A stretch of DNA of 64,000 nt from Sipunculus nudus (Eukaryota; Annelida; Sipuncula; Golfingiida; Sipunculidae): assembly GCA_026874595.1 (NCBI GenBank), contig CM049306.1, positions 39,434,019 to 39,498,018 on the forward strand, written 5' to 3'. Positions 63,401 to 64,000 of the stretch are shown here, piece after piece. The notes beneath the pieces were generated by a model, which did no database searches, had not been told where the DNA came from, and was given only the letters and a program-made list of their open reading frames with translations. The stretch's first letter is position 1, and every line of letters begins with the position of its first letter. The position numbers and the translations under genes are program-made.

Positions 63401-63886
63401 TTTCCAAGTTTAAAATATTCACACTCATGTACCTTATAATTTGGCAAATACCTCGTTTATTTCTCAGACAGGGCTGTCTTTTGTCAGATTTCAGAATTGT
63501 GAATTGTAACAAGATGTAATTGGTAAACAAAATCATGTGTCTTAATCAAATGACCATCTGCAATAAACAAGTGTTTTCCTGAGGCTGAGAGGATGGTTGG
63601 GTTGCTCAAAGCAGGGACCACTGTATATGATATATCTGTCAAAACTCATGAACTGACACATTGGAAGACTACCATATTTTTTAATTATTTTATTTGTTGG
63701 TTCTCTCTTTCAGGTCAGAACTCGCTTCTTCGATCACAGAGTGTGAACAATCACCGCTACAACCAAAGATTCTGGGAACCTCTGAGCATGACAGCACTGG
63801 AGGAATACAAAACAAACCGTGAAACTGTTGGCAGTGGGGAATTTCTTCAAGGCCGAACCAAAATGTGGCCTGTGGCCTCCATGTGA
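2906..63886 (+). CDS. eight-exon gene for an uncharacterised coiled-coil/low-complexity protein, 5' end missing
   Basis: The gene is assembled from exons 2906-3070, 28023-28095, 30301-30708, 40638-40732, 50030-50110, 52303-52509, 61995-62397 and 63714-63886. Every intron has GT...AG ends and the phases (0, 1, 1, 0, 0, 0, 1) match at every junction, giving 1605 nt or 534 residues plus TGA. Residues 1-79 are highly charged (rich in K, R, E, Q) with few prolines and probably form a coiled coil. Residues 80-155 are Ser/Thr/Pro-rich with SP and TP sites. An acidic run follows at about 157-167. Residues from about 170 onward contain many aromatic residues, including WHHEQLYKLYGDE, LPSWMEG and FWEPLSMTALEEY. 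There is no signal peptide or membrane segment in the visible part. I do not recognise the family. An intracellular, possibly cytoskeletal role is a guess from composition only. The first visible exon is phase 0 and has no start codon, so upstream exons are missing. Confidence 0.85.
6720..7010 (-). mobile_element. tRNA-derived SINE, minus strand
   Basis: Read on the minus strand from about 7010, the sequence begins GGCTTCTGTGGCTCAG-like. It has an A box (TGTGGCTCAGGGGTAGAGC) and a B box (AGTTTGAATCTC), then a conserved non-tRNA body that includes GTTGGCCCCCACCC and TTTCAGGGGTTCCTTGGTG. The same body occurs at 51485-51875 and 56688-56870. The tRNA head is degenerate and would not fold as a functional tRNA, so this is a retroposed element. 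Confidence 0.8.
8750..9020. other. GC-rich island with two perfect hairpins and CCAAT motifs
   Basis: This part of the intron is clearly richer in GC than its surroundings. It has a 12-bp perfect inverted repeat (GCTCCGGTATTG at 8828-8839 and its complement at 8856-8867, 16-nt loop) and a second one of 7 bp with a 4-nt loop (8908-8914/8919-8925). CCAATCA occurs near 8874 and CCAAT again near 8936. Reading frames stay open for 70-75 codons on both strands, which fits low stop-codon density from base composition. It could be a conserved regulatory element or an old mobile element. The sequence alone does not decide. Confidence 0.35.
9490..9842. repeat. degenerate ~33-bp tandem repeat (left part)
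   Basis: Diverged units of about 31-35 bp follow the pattern CCACTAGCAGATAATRTTAT then ATTACTAGCCCT. ACTAGC cores recur near 9552, 9585, 9620, 9652 and 9683, with later copies to about 9840. The same unit reappears at 10843-11060 on the far side of an inserted element, so the array was split by insertion. Confidence 0.65.
9843..10842. mobile_element. non-autonomous Helitron-like element inserted in tandem repeat
   Basis: The element begins TAGCGAACCTGTGAGC and runs into CGTCGTGCG-type short repeats. It continues with diverged modules (TATCTCAAAAATGGCAGGAG, then CACCAAATTT) like those in the 53.6-55.4 kb element, and holds one copy of the palindrome GGTGGCGCCACC at 10331-10342. It separates two halves of one tandem repeat, which marks it as an insertion. 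The right end is placed at a CTAG (10839-10842) by analogy with the related elements. It could lie anywhere up to about 10,980. No transposase ORF is present. Confidence 0.5.
10843..11060. repeat. degenerate ~33-bp tandem repeat (right part)
   Basis: Units such as CACTAGCAGAAAATATTGTA and CCTGGCACTAACAGATAAT match the array to the left of the inserted element. The copies are more diverged here and fade out by about 11,060. Confidence 0.5.
11820..12360. other. GC-richer intronic block, possible conserved non-coding element
   Basis: A block of mixed composition stands out from the AT-rich intron and contains no obvious repeat. It carries short homeodomain-like TAAT and TCF/LEF-like CTTTGATCTGATGG matches, which occur often by chance. 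No splice-bounded coding exon was found in it. Its regulatory role is only a suggestion from composition. Confidence 0.25.
12785..13620. repeat. minisatellite, 49-bp units passing into 103-bp dimers
   Basis: At 12881, 12930, 12979 and 13028 the units begin CCATCTGTTTG exactly 49 bp apart. They contain GTGGAGGTGCTTGTGAGGGT and ATGCACCAGTGAG. From about 13,200 a higher-order unit of 103 bp appears: CCTTTTGACTG-type markers lie at 13218, 13321 and 13424. Neither period is a multiple of three, so the long open frames across it on both strands come from the repeat and not from a gene. Confidence 0.9.
15770..16272. mobile_element. short TIR DNA element, copy 1 of 2
   Basis: About 500 bp that matches 31632-32175 over most of its length, for example CATGTAAACACTCTAAAAAA and ATATAAACTTTTGAGAAAAT. 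Its right end, read in reverse complement (TACTCTGTTCCAACAACCTG), pairs imperfectly with the left end (TACAGTTTGTTCCTTCCCCT). This is the terminal-inverted-repeat structure seen more clearly in the second copy. No transposase is encoded, so it is probably a non-autonomous element. Confidence 0.65.
17250..19262. repeat. 41-bp minisatellite, about 49 copies, with higher-order repeats
   Basis: The unit contains GGTTACAGTTAGCTAGAGGG and recurs with a 41-bp period (for instance 17287 and 17328). Variants alternate in a fixed order. The GTACCTGTG variant occurs at 17922, 18004, 18127, 18209, 18332 and 18414, that is 82 and 123 bp apart in turn, giving a 205-bp (5 x 41) higher-order unit. A rarer CAGTTGTGGTGACAG variant recurs 1,107 bp apart (17351 and 18458, 27 x 41), with a similar copy at 19114 (16 x 41 later). 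There are no unique spacers and no coding potential. Confidence 0.95.
19858..20041. mobile_element. ~184-bp TIR element (MITE-like)
   Basis: The left end TACAGTAAAATCTGTGCAAT and the right end ACAGGTTCCACTGTTTTA form imperfect terminal inverted repeats. The inside contains several GGTGGTCTTA/AAGACCACC motifs in both orientations. Elements of the same length and ends lie at 53449-53627 and 57377-57558. Confidence 0.65.
20700..20905. repeat. diverged direct duplication, 108-bp offset
   Basis: The 20-base string AGCCCCCTGTAACCTTAATG is preceded by TTTACA in two copies whose starts are at 20717 and 20825. Weaker matches continue downstream (GTAAGGATTAATC and GTAAGAATTAATC). It is either a two-unit tandem duplication or two copies of a small element. 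Confidence 0.6.
23210..23400. repeat. ~31-bp tandem repeat, six diverged units
   Basis: AGAGCC-type cores occur at 23228, 23257, 23288, 23319, 23350 and 23387, in units like TCTTGTCAGAGCCATCAATA followed by ATCATATCAT. Two related units occur far away at 59450-59510. Confidence 0.75.
23420..23989. mobile_element. Helitron-like non-autonomous element
   Basis: The left end near TTGGCCCTCTGCC is followed by TGTCTGTCCATCCGTCTGGC and modules of the GGTATCTCAAAAGTTAAAAG and TTTCTCAGGAACC type, as in the related elements here. The right end TGCTGATATTCTAG (CTAG at 23986-23989) is followed by TTT. No protein is encoded. Exact boundaries and class are tentative. Confidence 0.45.
25071..25559. mobile_element. 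short element with 14-bp terminal palindrome
   Basis: The element begins just after a T run with a perfect 14-bp palindrome (CCGTCATATGACGG at 25077-25090), then GAGTATTATGGGATACCCAC, and a CCGTCTGTCAGTCTG stretch. It ends near GCAGTGCTCATGTTA. The architecture (hairpin at the left end, CGTC/TG-rich lead, AT-rich body) resembles the larger elements at 32.9 and 44.0 kb. Confidence 0.45.
26861..26900. repeat. compound TA/CA microsatellite
   Basis: TA repeats, then five CA repeats, then TA repeats again. Confidence 0.9.
27416..27455. repeat. (TA)n microsatellite, 40 bp
   Basis: An uninterrupted TA dinucleotide run, about 570 bp upstream of exon 2. Confidence 0.95.
28023..28095 (+). CDS. exon 2 (residues 56-79 and first base of 80)
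   Basis: A 73-nt exon between acceptor TTTTAG and donor CTAG|GTAGGT, phase 0 in and phase 1 out. It encodes KREEEKRCRQEQVKVLMQIC and RQSL, which continues the charged helical stretch from exon 1 without a break in composition. It is too short to be found as an open frame. It was located because its frame and phase join exons 1 and 3 exactly. Confidence 0.8.
28096..30300 (+). other. intron 2, 2.2 kb
   Basis: AT-rich intron with a poly-A run near 28,630 followed by an 18-C run at 28658-28675. No other repeat or gene seen. Confidence 0.75.
30301..30708 (+). CDS. exon 3 (residues 80-216), acidic and Ser/Thr/Pro-rich
   Basis: A 408-nt exon between acceptor AATTTTTGTAG and donor CAAG|GTACGT, phase 1 at both ends. 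The first part is Ser/Thr/Pro-rich and likely disordered, with LTPTRP and SPETSPTK as possible proline-directed phosphorylation sites. An acidic run (EEEEKEDEEE, about residues 157-167) comes next. The exon ends with a more structured-looking segment, WHHEQLYKLYGDEANRFLYP, rich in aromatic residues. Confidence 0.9.
31632..32175. mobile_element. TIR DNA element, copy 2 of 2, 38-bp inverted ends
   Basis: The left end CTATAGTCCGTTTCATCCCC and the right end, read in reverse complement (CTATAGTCCATTTCACCACC), match, and both continue into TGTCCACCTGTTTTTT. This gives imperfect inverted repeats of about 38 bp. TA beside TAGTCC on the left and GGACTA on the right could be a TA target duplication. 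The interior matches 15770-16272. A short open frame shared by the copies (CKHSKKY region) follows from DNA similarity and is not taken as a gene. Confidence 0.75.
32395..32515. repeat. 29-bp tandem repeat, about four units
   Basis: TATTGTTRGNCACA-type starts at 32401, 32430 and 32459, with a fourth diverged unit near 32,490. It lies 350 bp left of a large mobile element and shows no other relation to it. Confidence 0.65.
32865..34417. mobile_element. 1.55-kb non-autonomous element, copy 1
   Basis: Begins after a T run with a hairpin-forming AGCTCAGCTGACTATA...CTGAGCT, then GTCCGTCTGTCCGTCCG. It ends with a 12-bp palindrome GACCCATGGGTC (34399-34410) and CCTTGTTT. The same ends and body recur at 44011-45776, in the same orientation. 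No open frame of useful length exists. End hairpins, no clear terminal inverted repeat and insertion at a T-rich site suggest a Helitron-like or related rolling-circle element, but this class call is inference. Confidence 0.7.
35740..36220. other. GC-richer intronic block, possible conserved non-coding element
   Basis: A non-repetitive stretch that stands out in composition. It stays open for about 95-107 codons on both strands, but neither reading shows splice context, a recognised domain or a good start. It could be an enhancer or an old element. Nothing in the sequence settles it. Confidence 0.25.
36312..36467. mobile_element. 156-bp hairpin element ending CTAG (Helitron-like)
   Basis: The left end is an almost perfect palindrome at 36311-36339: ATGCCCC and GGGGCAT arms with inner GCCAC/GTGGC and a 3-nt loop. 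The right end carries GGGGGCATACG, a small hairpin GTCG-TTC-CGAC, and terminates ACATCTAG followed by TTT. A 3' hairpin a few bases before a CTAG end, with T next to it, is the pattern known for Helitron 3' ends. The lack of a 5' TC weakens that call. Confidence 0.6.
39106..39945. repeat. 30-bp degenerate tandem array, possibly inside a TIR element
   Basis: Units resemble GGTGCCCATAATAGAGGTGT followed by ATATGATAAA, about 30 bp. The array is preceded at 39106 by ACAGTAAAACCTCCTTTTAA, like the left end of the short TIR elements at 19.9, 53.4 and 57.4 kb. It is followed near 39,940 by CAGAGGTTTCCCTTT, a degenerate right end. The long minus-strand open frames here (repeating YYGHLY-like peptides) come from the 30-bp period and are not genes. 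Confidence 0.75.
40638..40732 (+). CDS. exon 4 (residues 216-247)
   Basis: A 95-nt exon between acceptor TTTGTTCCAG and donor AAG|GTAAGA, phase 1 in and phase 0 out. It encodes GVGGADALWVALREDSNFKL followed by LNEDESIPQDLK. Good splice sites at both ends and exact phase fit to exons 3 and 5 support it. Confidence 0.85.
41711..42297. mobile_element. 587-bp TIR element with ~65-bp inverted ends
   Basis: The left end AAGGTGCTTTTCCATAATCT continues with GTAGTCTGTATGCATAGTCT and GCATGCATTGTCTGCAGA. The right end read in reverse complement gives AAGGTGGTTTTCCATATGTG, GTAGTGTGTATCCATAGTAT and GCATGTGTAGTCCACATC. The imperfect match runs for about 65 bp. The ends contain internal TGCATAGTCTG-type subrepeats. 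No transposase is encoded and no clear target duplication was seen. Confidence 0.75.
44011..45776. mobile_element. 1.77-kb non-autonomous element, copy 2
   Basis: The same left hairpin end (AGCTCAGCTGACTATACAAG), CCGTCTGTCCGTCCGTCTGG lead, body and right end (palindrome GACCCATGGGTC at 45757-45768, then CCTTGTTT) as the element at 32865-34417. It is about 210 bp longer. Part of the extra length is an internal duplication around 45,550-45,660 (GGTGCTGTAACTCCC / GGTGTTGTAACTCCC). It contains a 14-C run at 44881-44894. Confidence 0.7.
50030..50110 (+). CDS. exon 5 (residues 248-274), first KAKP motif
   Basis: An 81-nt exon between acceptor TTTTATAG and donor GAT|GTAAGA, phase 0 at both ends. 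It encodes AAYSAFVRECLARKAKPVKR and NFYAKED. The segment LARKAKPVKRN at residues 258-268 is echoed by LAKKAKPLKQN in exon 7. Skipping the exon would not shift the frame. Confidence 0.85.
50111..52302 (+). other. intron 5, 2.2 kb
   Basis: Holds a GC-richer part at 50,200-51,120 without repeats and a complete SINE at 51485-51875. An (AT)9 run at 52241-52258 lies just before the pyrimidine tract of exon 6. Confidence 0.75.
51485..51875 (+). mobile_element. tRNA-derived SINE, full length, plus strand
   Basis: The tRNA-like head starts at 51488 (GGCTTCTGTGGCTCAGGAAT), with A box TGGCTCAGGAATAGAGC and B box AGTTCGAATCG ending at 51550. The conserved body follows (GGTCGGCCCCCACCCAGGGT, CACCTTTCGGGGGTTCCTTG, TGTTATGACCCAG). 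The 3' end has a small inverted repeat (GGAGG/CCTCC) and an A-rich tail. The acceptor arms do not pair, so it is not a functional tRNA gene. Confidence 0.85.
52303..52509 (+). CDS. exon 6 (residues 275-343)
   Basis: A 207-nt exon between a strong pyrimidine tract and acceptor (CTTTCTCTCTAG) and donor AGT|GTAAGT, phase 0 at both ends. It encodes VPEMKRLMDHSRVVQTQNFR, then a basic/hydrophobic stretch, and ends ERYLPSWMEGS. GC content and third-position use differ clearly from the intron around it. Skipping would preserve the frame. Confidence 0.9.
53449..53627. mobile_element. ~180-bp TIR element (MITE-like)
   Basis: The left end CAGCAAAACCTTGAAAAT and the right end GGCAAGGTTTTACTGTT are imperfect inverted repeats. 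The interior has GAGGTGGTCATGAGG and AAGTGGTCATAG. It is the same family as 19858-20041 and 57377-57558, but more diverged. Confidence 0.55.
53647..55386. mobile_element. Helitron-like non-autonomous element with five 280-bp units
   Basis: The left end TCCGCCAAAACGAAGTTTTG forms a hairpin with CGGA, and the preceding base is A. The right end carries a 7-bp hairpin (GTAGTCG-CTTGT-CGACTAC), seven bases, then CTAG (55383-55386) followed by T. A 5' TC, a 3' hairpin just before CTAG and an A/T insertion site fit Helitrons. The body is about five tandem 280-bp units, each containing two copies of the palindrome GGTGGCGCCACC. The two halves of each unit are themselves diverged copies (both have ATATCTC...TTTGAC...GATAGCTTT). 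No helicase or replication protein is encoded. Confidence 0.7.
53955..55237. repeat. phased palindrome GGTGGCGCCACC, ten copies
   Basis: The palindrome starts at 53955, 54104, 54235, 54384, 54516, 54665, 54796, 54945, 55076 and 55224, so spacing alternates 149 and 131 bp (132 and 148 once each). Nine copies have the 14-bp form AGGTGGCGCCACCT. The copy at 55076 has T for the first A. An eleventh copy is in the related element at 10331. Confidence 0.95.
56688..56870 (+). mobile_element. SINE copy lacking most of its tRNA head
   Basis: It starts GGCTTCTG like the full-length copy, then jumps after a few bases to CCGAGATTTTTCAAGATTGG and the conserved body (GCCCCCACCAGGGTGAGCAC, CGCCTTTCAGGGGTTTCTTG, TGTTATGACCCAG). 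The A and B boxes are therefore gone. Confidence 0.75.
57377..57558. mobile_element. 182-bp TIR element (MITE-like), best preserved copy
   Basis: The left end TACAGTGGAACCTGTCTA and the right end read in reverse complement (TACAGTGAAACCTCTCTT) match at most positions. TA is present at both ends and may be the target duplication. The interior has AAGACCACTT and AAGACCACCT motifs in alternating orientation. It is non-coding. Confidence 0.75.
58020..58490. other. GC-richer intronic block, possible conserved non-coding element
   Basis: A non-repetitive block with a TGGCACAGTGCCA inverted repeat near 58,348, which resembles an NF1-like half-site pair, and a CCAACCAATCA sequence close by. A 117-codon minus-strand frame spans it but has no domain or splice support. 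The regulatory reading is inference. Confidence 0.25.
59450..59510. repeat. two units of the 31-bp repeat seen at 23.2 kb
   Basis: AATCATATCGATTCTTGTCA and GAGCAATCAAAAATCAT match units of the tandem repeat at 23210-23400, 36 kb away. Confidence 0.55.
61995..62397 (+). CDS. exon 7 (residues 344-478), second KAKP motif
   Basis: A 403-nt exon between acceptor CTGTTTACAG and donor TCCA|GTAAGT, phase 0 in and phase 1 out. It encodes DTDSEPSYKKWLPSMRHS, a Pro/Ser-rich stretch (MLPPTSPAIS), a polar linker, and LAKKAKPLKQNKSKYLFLTE, which echoes exon 5. It ends with DSRSTRDSLDS. Reading through the donor gives only three more codons before TAA (62406-62408), so intron retention would truncate the protein here. 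Confidence 0.9.
62398..63713 (+). other. intron 7, 1.3 kb
   Basis: AT-rich intron with no repeat seen. A 91-codon open frame at 62516-62791 was considered and left out. Confidence 0.8.
63714..63886 (+). CDS. exon 8 (residues 478-534 and stop), C terminus
   Basis: The acceptor TTCTCTCTTTCAG precedes this terminal exon, phase 1. It encodes a serine split over the junction, then LLRSQSVNNHRYNQRFWEPL, SMTALEEYKTNRETVGSGEF and KMWPVASM, followed by TGA at 63884-63886. The aromatic C terminus looks more conserved-like than the low-complexity parts, but I recognise no domain. Confidence 0.9.
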
Positions 63887-64000
63887 AAGACAACAGTGAC
63901 CATCGAACAGATATGACTTCTGTCAGTTTTTGTTATGTTTATGATAACTTATATCTGTGACATATATAGCTTTACTTTGGATATTTGTTGTGTGTTAATA
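63887..64000 (+). other. start of 3' UTR
   Basis: Sequence after the stop codon. No AATAAA or ATTAAA polyadenylation signal occurs before the window ends, so the transcript end lies outside. Confidence 0.6.

Overview
The window looks like genomic DNA from a marine invertebrate animal, most likely a lophotrochozoan and perhaps a bivalve mollusc. The evidence is very AT-rich DNA, long introns with clean GT-AG boundaries, a tRNA-derived SINE family, many short inverted-repeat elements, Helitron-like elements and long minisatellites. The species guess is inference. There are no bacterial-type operons, CRISPR arrays, rRNA genes or intact tRNA genes.

One protein-coding gene, read left to right on the plus strand, fills almost the whole window. 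Eight exons (2906-3070, 28023-28095, 30301-30708, 40638-40732, 50030-50110, 52303-52509, 61995-62397, 63714-63886) join without a phase conflict into 534 codons plus a TGA stop. The first of them is internal, so the 5' end is missing. I do not recognise the protein. It starts with a charged, probably coiled-coil segment. An acidic, low-complexity middle part follows, then a Trp/Tyr/Phe-containing C-terminal half in which a short LA-K/R-KAKP motif occurs twice. At the far left, a minus-strand 101-codon ORF that starts with ATGGCGGAC may be a second gene or a first exon.

The rest is intron, 59,376 bp in seven introns. Intron 1 (25 kb) holds a SINE, a GC-rich hairpin island, a Helitron-like element inside a degenerate tandem repeat, a 49/103-bp minisatellite, a 2-kb 41-bp minisatellite with higher-order structure, and several short elements. 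Intron 3 (9.9 kb) holds a terminal-inverted-repeat (TIR) element, the first copy of a 1.55-1.77 kb element, a 156-bp hairpin element and a 30-bp tandem array. Intron 4 (9.3 kb) holds another TIR element and the second copy of the large element. Intron 5 has a full-length SINE. Intron 6 (9.5 kb) has a Helitron-like element built of five 280-bp units with a perfect 12-14 bp palindrome at alternating 149/131-bp spacing, plus two short TIR elements and a SINE copy that lost its tRNA body.

The most unusual items are the uncharacterised gene, the phased palindrome array, and the higher-order organisation of the 41-bp minisatellite.
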